From positions 62,001 through 126,000 of the IMG/VR virus record IMGVR_UViG_3300028800_000061: 64,000 nt of DNA; one strand, 5' to 3'. The position numbers and the translations under genes are program-made. Source of the stretch: a virus. The notes under the pieces were generated by a model, which was not told where the DNA came from, searched no databases, and saw nothing but the letters and a program-made list of their open reading frames with translations. This document shows, piece by piece, positions 1-8,136 of the stretch. Position 1 is the stretch's first letter; the number at the start of each line of letters is the position of its first letter.

Positions 1-1
1 C

Positions 2-283
2 CGCCATGTCGTGCAGGTTAGCCCCGGCCCGAACCGGTTCATGGCCCCGGTGCCGCTCTCACAGGTTGACGATATGGGCGGCAACCTGGACGGCGCGGGC
101 GCTTCGTACGGCTGCTCGGTCGCACCACAGTTATCGTCGGGGCCCCCCGGAAGGGGTTCTGGAAGCAACACGCCGGGTATGCCAGCTACTTTCCGTGTCG
201 CGCCGCTCACCGGGACACGGCATGATGATCTGCGTGAATCACCGGAATCCCGCACCACCCGACGGGCCAGGTTCCGCCTCTGA
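2..283 (+). CDS. Partial 3' end of an unknown gene
   Basis: This frame is open from the first bases of the window to a TGA at 281-283. Its first 40 or so codons have the G/C-ending third positions typical of real genes here; the last part is less biased. No start is visible, so the gene would begin upstream. It would overlap the AAA ATPase start by about 60 bases. No family was recognised, and the frame could be non-coding. Confidence 0.35.
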   Translation, partial: RHVVQVSPGPNRFMAPVPLSQVDDMGGNLDGAGASYGCSVAPQLSSGPPGRGSGSNTPGMPATFRVAPLTGTRHDDLRESPESRTTRRARFRL

Positions 284-1520
284 CCTGATTGCCGCGCTGC
301 GGGAGCGGGCGCCCCGCCTGGCGGTCGCGGTCGCTGCCGGGCAGGCGGCGTGGCCGGCGGTGGCCCAGCTGAGGGTGAAGGCGCGCGAGCGCTCCACTTA
401 CACCGTCAAGATCCCCGGCACCGACGACATTTACGACGAACTGCACGAGTGGGTCCTGGGCCTGCTGCCATCCCGGGAGCAGCGTGCCCTCGTCGCCTGG
501 TCCTCGAAGCGCTCCGCCGTGGACATGGACGACCTGGGGCAGCGGCGGGCCGCGCCGGCGCTGCGGCTGCGGTACGACGGGACCCGGGAGCAGTCGATCA
601 CCATCGGCGGGCACAAGGTCAAGGTGATCGTGTCGGACGGCGGCCCGGTCGCGTCCGCCGGGGACCGGTGGCGGCCACCGGAGATCATATTCACCGCCGG
701 CTCGCTGCAGGCGCGGGAGGCGCTCCTGGGGGAGATTGACGGGGTGCTGAGGCGCACCCACCAGGCGAGGCGGCAGCCGTCGTTCCGGATGCTTGACAAG
801 TGGGGCGACTGGGAGCGGCTGGACGACCTGCCGCGCCGCGGCCTGGACAGCGTGATCCTCCCGCCGGGGCAGCTGGAGCGGCTCACCGCCGACGTGGGCC
901 GGTTCCTGGCCGCCGAGCAGGACTACGTGCGCAGGTGCATCCCCTGGCACCGGGGCCACCTGTACGAGGGCCCGCCGGGGACCGGGAAAACGTCGGTGGC
1001 CAGGGCGCTGGCCAGCCACTACGGCATGGACGTGTGGTACCTGCCGCTCGCGGACGTGGCGAAGGACGGCGAGCTGCTGCGGATGGTGACCCGGGTCACG
1101 CCCCGGTCGATGCTGCTACTGGAGGACATTGACGTGTTCAGCGCCGCCGCGCAGCGCGACGACAGCACCGCCGCACAGGACGACGGGGGGAACGTGACCT
1201 TGTCCGGGCTGCTCAACACCCTGGACGGGATCGCCACCCCGCACGGCCTGCTGACCGTGCTGACCACCAACAGGCCTGAGGTGCTCGATGACGCGGTGAT
1301 CCGGCCGGGCCGCATTGACCTGACCGAGCATTTCTCCGTCGCCGACGACGACCAGGTGGCCCGGCTGGTGGGCCGCTACTACGACCAGCCCGCACCGGAC
1401 GCGGCGGGACTCGGCGGGGTCGCACCAGCGGACGTCGTTGAGGTGTGCAAACGGCATGACGACCTGGTGGCAGTGCTCACCGAGCTCGCCGGTGGGGCCG
1501 AAATGGTCCGGGTTCCGTGA
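222..1520 (+). CDS. BCS1-like AAA ATPase
   Basis: A 432-aa protein with one AAA module in its C-terminal half. Walker A GPPGTGKT starts at about residue 250, Walker B LLLLEDID at about 297, and the sensor/arginine-finger segment TTNRPEVLDDAVIRPGRID follows. The order and the RPGRID motif match the BCS1-like AAA branch, which unfolds or translocates folded substrates. The N-terminal 240 residues are not a recognised domain. ATG 222 was chosen because the longer upstream frame (from base 6) reads as low-quality Arg/Ser-rich sequence. Function here is inferred only: a chaperone or remodelling ATPase. The next gene may start inside its last codons. Confidence 0.8.
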   Translation: MMICVNHRNPAPPDGPGSASDLIAALRERAPRLAVAVAAGQAAWPAVAQLRVKARERSTYTVKIPGTDDIYDELHEWVLGLLPSREQRALVAWSSKRSAVDMDDLGQRRAAPALRLRYDGTREQSITIGGHKVKVIVSDGGPVASAGDRWRPPEIIFTAGSLQAREALLGEIDGVLRRTHQARRQPSFRMLDKWGDWERLDDLPRRGLDSVILPPGQLERLTADVGRFLAAEQDYVRRCIPWHRGHLYEGPPGTGKTSVARALASHYGMDVWYLPLADVAKDGELLRMVTRVTPRSMLLLEDIDVFSAAAQRDDSTAAQDDGGNVTLSGLLNTLDGIATPHGLLTVLTTNRPEVLDDAVIRPGRIDLTEHFSVADDDQVARLVGRYYDQPAPDAAGLGGVAPADVVEVCKRHDDLVAVLTELAGGAEMVRVP

Positions 1521-1569
1521 CGGCAGCTTAGGCGCGGGTGAACCAGTGTCCCTGGTAGATTTTCTGGTC

Positions 1570-2022
1570 ATGAGGCACTTGTCGGTTAACGGTGAAGACG
1601 GCCACTATTCTGCAGATCTCGAAGGCCTGCCCCCTTTCAGGTTTGCTGACCCCGAGCAAGCCAACCAGTGGCTCCGTAACCTGGTGAATGCAGGTGACCT
1701 AGATCTGGTGAACGTAGTACTTGCTGGTCATCAGCCTTGCGCTGCCCTGGGGTGCAGGTACCTTGCGTCGCGCCTAGTCATTTGCAATGAGGCAGAGAGG
1801 TGGATGCCGAATCTATCCTGCGGAGGTCACGAATTGGGTTTCGTGGATCACGCGAAGGCGTGGGGATACAAGAGCCAAGTGGTCACTCCGTACACGTCCG
1901 AGATGGGCGACAGGGTCGCGCAGTACGGGTTTCAGCTCTACAAGGCCGACCCAACCTCACGGAAACGACTGCAAGAGATCGCTGGAACTCACATCATCCG
2001 ACGAGAGGTTTGCGAGCCATGA
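1570..2022 (+). CDS. Hypothetical protein, 150 aa
   Basis: Unrecognised soluble protein rich in charged and aromatic residues, with several Cys (positions roughly 58-95) but no clear CxxC pair. ATG 1570 is one choice; GTG 1546 lies eight codons upstream and neither has a strong ribosome site. Its TGA overlaps the next ATG (ATGA at 2019-2022), so the two genes are probably translationally coupled. Confidence 0.6.
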   Translation: MRHLSVNGEDGHYSADLEGLPPFRFADPEQANQWLRNLVNAGDLDLVNVVLAGHQPCAALGCRYLASRLVICNEAERWMPNLSCGGHELGFVDHAKAWGYKSQVVTPYTSEMGDRVAQYGFQLYKADPTSRKRLQEIAGTHIIRREVCEP

Positions 2023-2459
2023 GAATGCCCATGTGTGCCAGCTTGGCTGTGGCCGCCCTAGCGACCGCAGGCGCCACCGTCCCCCTGGTGTCCGCCTCGG
2101 CCGCGGCTAAGCTGCCATGCCACGCTTCGATGTCCGTCACCCACCCGTCGCACAACACCACCACGGATGCCAAGGTCACGACCGCGGGCGGGGCCTGGGT
2201 GGCGACGTTCGCCCACTACAAGACGGTCCGGCGGGAGAAGACCACCCACGCGAACGCGGCCGGGCACGCCACCCTCGCCTACGACATCAGCAGGGCGACA
2301 TACGGGTACAAGGTGGTGGTCACCGTCTACGTGGACAAGGGCACGCGGAAGGGCAGCTGCAAGACGTCGTTCACGCCCATGGCGGCGTCGGCTTCCACTC
2401 CGGCCCCGAATCCCACACCGTCCGGACCGGCTCCCACACCCACCAGCACCCCCGGCTGA
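2019..2459 (+). CDS. Secreted protein with Pro/Thr-rich C-terminus
   Basis: A 146-aa protein. Residues 1-30 form a typical signal peptide: short basic start, Ala/Val/Leu-rich core and an Ala-x-Ala type end. The mature part is a small beta-rich domain with two Cys that could form a disulfide, followed by about 25 residues of Pro/Thr/Ser/Ala repeats that look like a wall-spanning linker. Coupled by ATGA to the preceding gene. Exported by the host; role unknown, possibly a surface protein made during lysogeny. Confidence 0.7.
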   Translation: MRMPMCASLAVAALATAGATVPLVSASAAAKLPCHASMSVTHPSHNTTTDAKVTTAGGAWVATFAHYKTVRREKTTHANAAGHATLAYDISRATYGYKVVVTVYVDKGTRKGSCKTSFTPMAASASTPAPNPTPSGPAPTPTSTPG

Positions 2460-2516
2460 ACCCCTGCGCCGTGCCCCAGCCATCCAATGTCCGGCGGGCT
2501 ATGTAGACTCCGGAGC

Positions 2517-2825
2517 ATGGCAGCACGAAGTGTTCAGGTCACCCTGCATGTGGCGCTTGTCCTGCGGGAGTTCCTCGCGGACCCGGAGCGGCCCCGGTAC
2601 GGCCTTGACCTGATGGGGGTCACCGGGATGCAGGCCGGGACCATGTACGTCATCCTCGCCCGGCTCACAGCCGCCGGGTGGCTGGACCGCGCCTGGGAAG
2701 ACGTTGACCAGTCCGCAGCCGGGCGGCCCCGCCGCCGCTTCTACCGGCTCACCGGGGACGGCGAGCAGCTGGCCGCCGCCGCGCTGGCCGCGCTCAACGC
2801 ACGGCTGCAGCCGCCAGCACCCTAG
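2517..2825 (+). CDS. PadR-family transcriptional regulator
   Basis: A 102-aa winged-helix protein. The sequence around GTMYVILARLTAAGWLDR and GRPRRRFYRLTGDGEQ is the PadR signature: recognition helix, wing, then a C-terminal helix. It lacks the long C-terminal dimerisation region of larger PadR proteins, so it is the short form. ATG 2517 follows CCGGAG. PadR proteins are usually repressors of nearby genes; the target here is unknown. Its stop overlaps the convergent minus-strand gene. Confidence 0.8.
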   Translation: MAARSVQVTLHVALVLREFLADPERPRYGLDLMGVTGMQAGTMYVILARLTAAGWLDRAWEDVDQSAAGRPRRRFYRLTGDGEQLAAAALAALNARLQPPAP

Positions 2826-3070
2826 CCGCGGCGGGTGAGCACGGCCCAGATGTCGCGGCACCCAACATCCGGGTCGGCCCGCACCTCGCGGGCGAACGAG
2901 CGCGCGAAACTGGCGGCGAAGACGGCGGCCAGGGCCCCGCACAGCGCGAGCGCGGCGGCAGCCCAGCCCTCGGTGCGGGCCAGCTCGCCGACGAGCAGGC
3001 CCCCGGTGAGCGGCCAGGCCGCACCGGGAACTGAGCGCAGGAGCCTGCGGGCACGTCTCATCCCGGGCAT
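2822..3070 (-). CDS. Small membrane protein, 82 aa
   Basis: After a basic N-terminus there are two hydrophobic stretches (about residues 16-27 and 32-50) separated by a short polar turn, then an Arg/Asp-containing tail. It probably sits in the cytoplasmic membrane. The frame continues upstream to 3292, but ATG 3070 fits better with the hydrophobic profile. It converges on the PadR gene with overlapping stops. No family was recognised. Confidence 0.45.
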   Translation of the reverse strand: MPGMRRARRLLRSVPGAAWPLTGGLLVGELARTEGWAAAALALCGALAAVFAASFARSFAREVRADPDVGCRDIWAVLTRRG

Positions 3071-3125
3071 AGCATCCCACTGGGGATGACGTCGCACCAT
3101 GCCCGTTTGTCCGGCCGGTGGCAGA

Positions 3126-3557
3126 ATGCCCCGCATGGCACACCGGGGGGCGCCAGCAGGCAGGTCGCGGGCACGCAGGGCGGACATTGTGGTCGGCGCC
3201 GTCGCCGCGGTCACCGTCATCGTGGTCGCCGCGGCGGGCGGCGGGGTCAGGGACGCTGCCGTGAGCGCCAGGTCCGGGCCCCGGACCGTCACCTATTTAG
3301 TGACCGGCTCCCCCGCTGCCGTGACGTACGGTCCCACGGGGATGGTGTTCATGTCGGGGGTGCCGCTGGACCGGACGGAACGGCTGCGGGCACCCCTGTA
3401 CTACGACATCCGGGCCCGGCTCCGCGGCGGCGGCCTGGTGCGGTGCGCCATCAAGGTTGGGCGGCGGGTGGTGGTGCGGGCCACGGCGGAGGGCAGGCAC
3501 GGCGTGGCCGTGTGCGAGGTGTCGCAGGACCCGGCCGGGCGGTGGCACGGTGACTGA
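3126..3557 (+). CDS. MmpS-like exported protein
   Basis: A 143-aa protein with an N-terminal signal anchor (about residues 20-40, VVGAVAAVTVIVVAAAGGG) followed by a small beta domain. The pattern TYLVTGSPAAVTYGPTG, then RCAIKVGRRVVVRATAEGRHGVAVCEV with two Cys, resembles the MmpS-type domain common in actinobacterial membrane and surface proteins. Its TGA overlaps the GTG of the next gene, so the pair is likely coupled. The role in a phage is unknown; a host-surface change during lysogeny is possible. Confidence 0.6.
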   Translation: MPRMAHRGAPAGRSRARRADIVVGAVAAVTVIVVAAAGGGVRDAAVSARSGPRTVTYLVTGSPAAVTYGPTGMVFMSGVPLDRTERLRAPLYYDIRARLRGGGLVRCAIKVGRRVVVRATAEGRHGVAVCEVSQDPAGRWHGD

Positions 3558-3891
3558 CGGGGCGGCACCCGGCTCTCCCCGGCCATCGCTGGAGCGCGCC
3601 ATGCCAGCTGACGCGGTGCCCGGCTCCACCGTCCCGGAAGACACCGAGGCCGAGGTCCTGATGAGTGATGGAACGTGGGATGTCGTGCGGGTGATGGGCC
3701 AGCGGCGCGACCGGCACGGCCGGTGGTGCATCGGGCTCCGGTGGTTCGCCGGCCCGGCGGCAGGCGGCAGGGAGGGATGGTTCCTGCTCGACCGGGGGCG
3801 CATCAGGCGCCCCCGGTCGAGCAGGCTAAGCGGCCCGGCCCGGGAAGCCCCTTTGCGCCATGGCAGGGCGGGTTCGCCGTTCACGTGGTAG
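3550..3891 (+). CDS. Hypothetical protein, 113 aa
   Basis: Starts at GTG 3550, overlapping the stop of the MmpS-like gene. The middle is a compact Trp-rich segment (MSDGTWDVVRVMGQRRDRHG, then WCIGLRWF) that reads like a small beta-barrel such as an SH3-like fold, but no family was identified. The last third lies in a very strong inverted repeat (3783-3825) and is Arg-rich, so the true functional end may be earlier. Confidence 0.6.
   Translation: MTDGAAPGSPRPSLERAMPADAVPGSTVPEDTEAEVLMSDGTWDVVRVMGQRRDRHGRWCIGLRWFAGPAAGGREGWFLLDRGRIRRPRSSRLSGPAREAPLRHGRAGSPFTW
3783..3825. terminator. Strong hairpin between convergent operons
   Basis: A perfect 19-bp stem (3783-3801 with 3807-3825) around a 5-base loop. 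It lies in the last codons of the plus-strand operon and about 125 bases from the end of the convergent minus operon. There is no T-run, but the stem is strong enough to act in either direction. The bidirectional terminator role is inferred. Confidence 0.55.
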
Positions 3892-3948
3892 GCCCGTAGC
3901 GCGCTTGCACGGGACAACTCCGGGACTGACGCCTCCCGGGCCGGACGT

Positions 3949-4245
3949 TCAGTACCTGTGCCAGTTCTCCGGGTCGTCAGGGTCGTAGGTGAAAACGAGC
4001 ACGGCGGTGCCCGGGTCGCCTTGCTGCTCGCCGAGCCAGACCGAGATCCGCAGGGGCAATGAGAGCCACTGGTTCGCGGCGGCCTCGTCAAGCCGGCTGC
4101 TCAGGACGTCCTCAACATAGGCGCGAGGTTCGTCGCTGGTGGTTTCGGTGCCGGCCTGGCCAGGTTCAGCCATCCAGATCTTCGACGGCTCAGCGATCGG
4201 CAGGCCGTCATCGCTGGCCTCAATGAGGTAGGTGTAGGTAGGCAT
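3949..4245 (-). CDS. Hypothetical protein, 98 aa
   Basis: Acidic small protein with many Asp/Glu near the C-terminus. ATG 4245 follows a GAGAGAG-type ribosome site and overlaps the upstream gene's stop (TGATG). Last gene of a minus-strand operon (6871 to 3949) whose members overlap by a few bases. No family was recognised. Confidence 0.65.
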   Translation of the reverse strand: MPTYTYLIEASDDGLPIAEPSKIWMAEPGQAGTETTSDEPRAYVEDVLSSRLDEAAANQWLSLPLRISVWLGEQQGDPGTAVLVFTYDPDDPENWHRY

Positions 4246-4580
4246 CAGGCACTCTCTCTGTGCGGGCCCGCCTCGGCGCGTTTGTGCGCTTCCGCGGCCC
4301 TGTCCGCGCGGGCATCGTAGCCAGTGTCGCGTTCCATGTCCCCTGCGTACTGGTGACGCGGCGAGCCGTCCGGCCAGTAGTCGACGAGCAGCTCGGCGTC
4401 GTGCTCGTCGCAGTTCCCGAACGATGCGCCAGGCTTCGATAGGGTGCCGCAGATTTTCGGCGCACCCCAGTTGCCGTACTCGACCAGCCACCCGCAGATC
4501 CCAGCCCGGAACGCGGCGGTCTCCTCTTCGGTGAACCGGTCGGGGTCGGTGTCCGGTGTGATGATCCGGTTGCGGTCCAT
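4245..4580 (-). CDS. Hypothetical protein, 111 aa
   Basis: Acidic protein. The pattern CGWLVEYGNWGAPKICG followed by FGNCDEHDAELL places C..C..C.xxH residues that could bind a metal. ATG 4580 is preceded by GGGGAAA. Member of the 6871-3949 operon. Not recognised. Confidence 0.65.
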   Translation of the reverse strand: MDRNRIITPDTDPDRFTEEETAAFRAGICGWLVEYGNWGAPKICGTLSKPGASFGNCDEHDAELLVDYWPDGSPRHQYAGDMERDTGYDARADRAAEAHKRAEAGPHRESA

Positions 4581-4594
4581 GCTGATTTCCCCTA

Positions 4595-5149
4595 TCAAGT
4601 TGCGTCGATCACACCTACGGTCGGCTGCCGTTTCTGGCGTCGCTGCTCGACCAGTGCGGGATCTGGCCGGGGTCTTTCGAGTAGCCAGGCGTCGGTGCAT
4701 TTGGCGTGCACCCACGCACCTCGAGGCGGGTTGAACTCCGGGTGCCGCACGGGGACCTCGTAGGTGTAGTAGCCGGTCTCGGGCAGCTCGTCCGGGTCGT
4801 TGACCGCGCACAGGTCGGTGCCGCAGTACCGGCACCCGCCCGGCACCCGCACCGGCGGTGTGTTCACGCAGCACGGCCCGAACGTCTGCGGGATGGTCAC
4901 CAGGATCGTCCCGCAGTAGCACGGGCGCAACGGCATCCCCATGTACCCGAGATCCTGCGGGGTGCGCGGGCAACCGTACGGGTGGCCATCCAGTGAGCAA
5001 TCGACGATGCAGCGGCGGCATTGCGGGCCGTGGCCGGCTGGCCACTCCCCCGCGCGCTGCGCGCCGCACAACTGCCCTGGCACGGCGGCCCGGCCGACCG
5101 GCCGGTTGTGCCACGCTTCCCACTCCGACCAGTCGTGGCCTGCGGTCAC
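4595..5149 (-). CDS. Cysteine-rich zinc-binding protein
   Basis: A 184-aa protein with about 13 Cys in pairs: CRRCIVDC, CYCGTIL, CCVN, CRYCGTDLC. The paired spacing suggests two or three zinc ribbons, often seen in small phage proteins that bind nucleic acid or protein. It starts at GTG 5149, which overlaps the upstream stop (GTGA). No named family was identified. Confidence 0.6.
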   Translation of the reverse strand: MTAGHDWSEWEAWHNRPVGRAAVPGQLCGAQRAGEWPAGHGPQCRRCIVDCSLDGHPYGCPRTPQDLGYMGMPLRPCYCGTILVTIPQTFGPCCVNTPPVRVPGGCRYCGTDLCAVNDPDELPETGYYTYEVPVRHPEFNPPRGAWVHAKCTDAWLLERPRPDPALVEQRRQKRQPTVGVIDAT

Positions 5150-5553
5150 TGGCTCGCCCTGTCCGCAGGTAGAAGGTCACCTGATCGCCACGGCTCGTCT
5201 TCGTAACGCCAGGACCAGCGCAGTTGGCACCCGGTCAGTTGTGCACCGAGAGCGCGCATCAGCTGCAGGTGGCGGCGCCGGTCAGCATCGGGCTCCCCCG
5301 AGCCTGTGGTGAATGAAACCAGGACGTAACCTGCTGGCCAGGTTTCGTCTTCCTTGTTGTTTTCCTTGTAGAGTCCGCCAGCGGCCGGGAAATGCACGCT
5401 TACCCGGGCAGGCCCCGGTCTTTGGAGCATGTGGTGAATGCCATCGAGATTGGTCAGGTGCCAGGCCCGGTCTGATGCTGGCAGGCCCGGGCCGAGACAC
5501 ACCGCGTGAGGATCAACTGGGTCTTGGATGATAACGGCTGAGTCGGCGCTCAT
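5146..5553 (-). CDS. Hypothetical protein, 135 aa
   Basis: Soluble protein with a Trp-rich C-terminal part (LRWSWRYEDEPWRSGD). ATG 5553 overlaps the upstream stop, and its own stop overlaps the GTG of the next gene. Operon member; no family recognised. Confidence 0.6.
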   Translation of the reverse strand: MSADSAVIIQDPVDPHAVCLGPGLPASDRAWHLTNLDGIHHMLQRPGPARVSVHFPAAGGLYKENNKEDETWPAGYVLVSFTTGSGEPDADRRRHLQLMRALGAQLTGCQLRWSWRYEDEPWRSGDLLPADRASQ

Positions 5554-5795
5554 CGCTTGTCCTGCCGTATCGTCATGCGCTCAGCCATCTCCCGGGGCGT
5601 GATGAGCGCCGCGGCGACCTCGGCCTCATCCAGCCAGTACAGGGCATCACCATGGTCCTGAAAACCGAACTGGCGGCGGGCCTCAGCGACCGCCTCAGTG
5701 GCACCCCGCCGCCCGCCAGCGTGCGCCAGGACGTTCGCCGCCCGGCGTTCCAGTTCTCCCGCTGTCAGATCGGCGTTCCTGGTGATCAGCTTCAT
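5550..5795 (-). CDS. Hypothetical protein, 81 aa
   Basis: Short, Ala- and Glu-rich and mostly helical (ELERRAANVLAHAGG, ATEAVAEARRQFGF), so probably a small coiled-coil or helical-bundle protein. ATG 5795 was chosen over a longer frame because of the clear AAAGGA site eight bases upstream. Operon member. Confidence 0.6.
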   Translation of the reverse strand: MKLITRNADLTAGELERRAANVLAHAGGRRGATEAVAEARRQFGFQDHGDALYWLDEAEVAAALITPREMAERMTIRQDKR

Positions 5796-5836
5796 GGCCG
5801 TTCCTTTCCGGGGGTCAGAGCTGGTCCGGGTGCACT

Positions 5837-6301
5837 TCAAGCAGCAAGATCCGTGCAGGTATGCCGCTTGCCATCAGGGACAAGGACGCTGCACTTGCGG
5901 CACTGGCGGAACACTTTCGCATCAGCCGGGAATCCTCGCTCGGTGCCATCCCAGTCCGATGGGGATCGGGTGCCGCAGTGGAGGTCGATGGCATGTCTCC
6001 ACGCTTCCTCGGCGCCGCCAGCGGCGGTGAGCGCGTGCCTCTCAGGCCGCACAATGCTGTAGGTGCATCCCCGGACTATCTCGTTCTCCTGCGCGGAGTC
6101 CGCAAAGATGATGTGGTCCACAGCGGCCCGCGTCTGGAACTTGCGCCATCCGCTCCGAGCGCCGAACACCTCCACAAGGAGCAGTACGTTTGGGTTCCCC
6201 TCGTGGAGGAACCTCAGCCCGTACTCTTTCCCGACTACGTGGTTTGGCACGGAAGGCTCATTGACGATCATTTTCCCGTCCGCACGCCATTGCTGCTTCA
6301 T
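5837..6301 (-). CDS. Hypothetical protein with C-terminal CxxC
   Basis: A 154-aa protein. The last 30 residues hold FRQCRKCSVLVPDGKRHTC, a CxxC...HxC arrangement that could bind zinc. The N-terminal two-thirds is mixed alpha/beta and not recognised. ATG 6301 is preceded by AAGGAG at good spacing. Operon member. Confidence 0.65.
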   Translation of the reverse strand: MKQQWRADGKMIVNEPSVPNHVVGKEYGLRFLHEGNPNVLLLVEVFGARSGWRKFQTRAAVDHIIFADSAQENEIVRGCTYSIVRPERHALTAAGGAEEAWRHAIDLHCGTRSPSDWDGTERGFPADAKVFRQCRKCSVLVPDGKRHTCTDLAA

Positions 6302-6305
6302 CCCG

Positions 6306-6662
6306 TCACTCCTTTCGCGATCGGCCCTTGGGGGTGATGTAGTAGATGGGCTCCCAGCTCCACCGCGGTAGCCGGCCGGGCCGCCTGATCTGCCGCTCCC
6401 ACGGTGTGAGTGTCACCGGGTAGCCGAGTTCGGCCGTGACCGCGGCTTCCAGGGTCGCTTGTTCGGTGTCGCGGGAGTCGGTGAACAGTTGTGGTGCCCA
6501 GTGGCCGCCGTGGCAGGCGTCGTAGTCCGGGCGCAGTAGCAGTTCCCAGCCGCCATCTTCCTCGGTGGCCGTGTCGCCGAGCATGAACGCGGGCCACCAG
6601 GCGAGCACGTGGGTGGCGGCCGCGGGCGCCACCGGGTCGGCTGCGGCTGTCTGGAGGCTCAT
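6306..6662 (-). CDS. Hypothetical protein, 118 aa
   Basis: Trp- and acidic-rich soluble protein (WELLLRPDYDACHGGHW, LTPWERQIRR). ATG 6662 overlaps the previous stop (ATGA). Not recognised; operon member. Confidence 0.6.
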   Translation of the reverse strand: MSLQTAAADPVAPAAATHVLAWWPAFMLGDTATEEDGGWELLLRPDYDACHGGHWAPQLFTDSRDTEQATLEAAVTAELGYPVTLTPWERQIRRPGRLPRWSWEPIYYITPKGRSRKE

Positions 6663-6871
6663 TGCTCGATCTCGATGGCCCGAATGGCGCCGGCGCGGAC
6701 GAGGCGCTCGCGATCCGGGCCGCCAAGCGTGAGCCGGCATGTGATCCGGGCCACGACTTCGGGCTTCCCTTCCATGAGCTTCCGGAATTCGTCCACGTGC
6801 AGTTCGTCTGCACCTGTTTTGATCAGGGTTTGCGGGCCGTTTCCAAAATCACAGATGATGAGCAAGTTCAC
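6659..6871 (-). CDS. Hypothetical protein, 70 aa, first gene of the minus operon
   Basis: The frame is open further upstream (to 7102), but GTG 6871 has an ideal GGAGGA site seven bases away, and the sequence before it overlaps the GTACGTAC operator region. The protein is a small mixed alpha/beta polypeptide. It is the first gene transcribed from the divergent promoter region at 6.9-7.17 kb. Confidence 0.6.
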   Translation of the reverse strand: MNLLIICDFGNGPQTLIKTGADELHVDEFRKLMEGKPEVVARITCRLTLGGPDRERLVRAGAIRAIEIEQ

Positions 6872-7172
6872 AAGGTTCCTCCGGGGATGTTTGTACGTAC
6901 CATCGCACCGTACGTCAATAATGCGTGATCTTGTACGTACAACACGCCCGGGTTTTGCGTACGTGGCATGCTCCGGCCGGAACCGCCCGCGACTGCGATC
7001 GCGGACGGCACCAGGCCGGGGGCAGGATGGGTCCATGCGGTAACGCTGGGCCGCTTCTCGGGCTGTGAGCGCTCTCGGGGAACCAGAACGTCCTGCCCCC
7101 AATCGGCCCTATACGCCTACACCGGGCGCGTTCCCTCACCAGGGCTGACATGGTGGAAGTAAGTTCGCGCGC
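6872..7172. promoter_or_regulatory. Divergent promoter region with GTACGT palindromes
   Basis: This gene-free stretch separates the minus operon (start 6871) from the plus operon (start 7173). It holds a perfect 12-bp palindrome TTGTACGTACAA near 6935, a second TTGTACGTAC near 6891, and CGTACGT-like copies near 6909 and 6959. Repeated palindromes between divergent operons are typical operator sites; the GTAC cores resemble GntR-type sites of actinomycete mobile elements. The regulator is not identified. Confidence 0.55.
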
Positions 7173-7409
7173 GTGACTCCACGCAAGCCACCCCGCCCTG
7201 GGGCTGTGCCCCGGCCAAGAACTGGCTCGCCCGCGTTCCTCACCAACGAGGACCTGGCCGCCCGGTACGGGGTGGCCGTGGACACCATACGCACCTGGCG
7301 GAAACAAGGCCAAGGTCCGGTGGCGACGAAACTGGTCAGCTTGGTGCGGTACGCGATCGCGGATGTCACATCCTGGGAGAACGCCGGCCGGGAAGACGGC
7401 CCGCGGTGA
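7173..7409 (+). CDS. Small helix-turn-helix protein
   Basis: A 78-aa protein with an excisionase/MerR-like HTH: FLTNEDLAARYGVAVDTIRTWRKQGQGP. This type of short DNA-binding protein is common in actinomycete plasmids and phages, as an excisionase or regulator. It starts at GTG 7173 behind a GGTGGAAG site and its stop overlaps the next GTG. As the first gene of the plus operon beside the palindrome cluster, it could be its regulator; excisionase is unlikely, as no integrase was seen. Confidence 0.7.
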   Translation: MTPRKPPRPGAVPRPRTGSPAFLTNEDLAARYGVAVDTIRTWRKQGQGPVATKLVSLVRYAIADVTSWENAGREDGPR

Positions 7410-7894
7410 GGGCCAGCGGGCTGGCCGGCGGTGCGTGTTTCGCAGCCGGGCTGGCAGTAGGCAGCTTCCTCAGCTGGGCCCGTTACCGGGCGCTGATCCG
7501 GCACCGGGACGCGGCCCGCCGCGACGACCTTTTCGCCGAGTTCGCGCAAGGGTGCGCTCACCTGTCGACAGCCGCGAGGATGTACCCGGGATCGCTGATC
7601 CCCGGCGCGCAGGAGCGGGCGTTGCGCCAGGGCCTGATGCCCGCGGTAGAGAAGGTCACCGCGGCCGCCACTTCACTGTCCATGCTGAGCGGTGCGTTCA
7701 GTGAGGCCGTCAGCGAGCTCCCCCGCGCCGTGGACGCCCTGATCAAGAGTGTCGGCCAGCCGGATGACATCCGCACCGCAGCCGATAGCGAACTGCAGGC
7801 GGTGCTCACCCTGGTCCGCCGGGCCCGCGACGAGTCCGCCCGCGGCGCCCTGCGGCGCAGGCTGAATCCGGCCGGTGTCGTGTGGAGAAACTGA
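7406..7894 (+). CDS. Membrane-anchored hypothetical protein
   Basis: A 162-aa protein with one N-terminal hydrophobic segment (about residues 4-23) followed by a long helical, Ala-rich cytoplasmic or periplasmic part. GTG 7406 overlaps the preceding TGA. Similar anchored helical proteins are frequent in actinomycete plasmid operons; no family could be assigned. Confidence 0.6.
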   Translation: MRASGLAGGACFAAGLAVGSFLSWARYRALIRHRDAARRDDLFAEFAQGCAHLSTAARMYPGSLIPGAQERALRQGLMPAVEKVTAAATSLSMLSGAFSEAVSELPRAVDALIKSVGQPDDIRTAADSELQAVLTLVRRARDESARGALRRRLNPAGVVWRN

Positions 7895-8136
7895 TCCGCC
7901 GGTGGGTGCTCACGGCCGTGGCCGCGGCCCAGTCGGAGTGGGAGCGCCCATCCCGTATCACGGTGATCCTGATGGTCGCTTTCACGTGGGGCCTGGCCGT
8001 CGCCGCCTGCGTGTTCTCTGTGTGGCATCCGTGGAGCCGGTTACCGGTGAGCAGTGGTCGCGGCTGCCTGCGGCACTGCAAACTGTCACCCCGATCTTGT
8101 GCTGCCAGGGTTGCCGCCGCACCAAAAACCGCCTGA
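7882..8136 (+). CDS. Small membrane protein, 84 aa
   Basis: Starts at GTG 7882 inside the last codons of the previous gene. One clear membrane helix (ITVILMVAFTWGLAVAACVFSVW, about residues 26-48). The C-terminal 35 residues overlap the next gene in another frame and are low-quality, so the functional protein may depend mainly on the anchor. Confidence 0.45.
   Translation: MEKLIRRWVLTAVAAAQSEWERPSRITVILMVAFTWGLAVAACVFSVWHPWSRLPVSSGRGCLRHCKLSPRSCAARVAAAPKTA

Noticed and set aside
7173-7409. Excisionase with a nearby integrase and att site
   Set aside because: No integrase gene or tRNA-type attachment site was found in the window.
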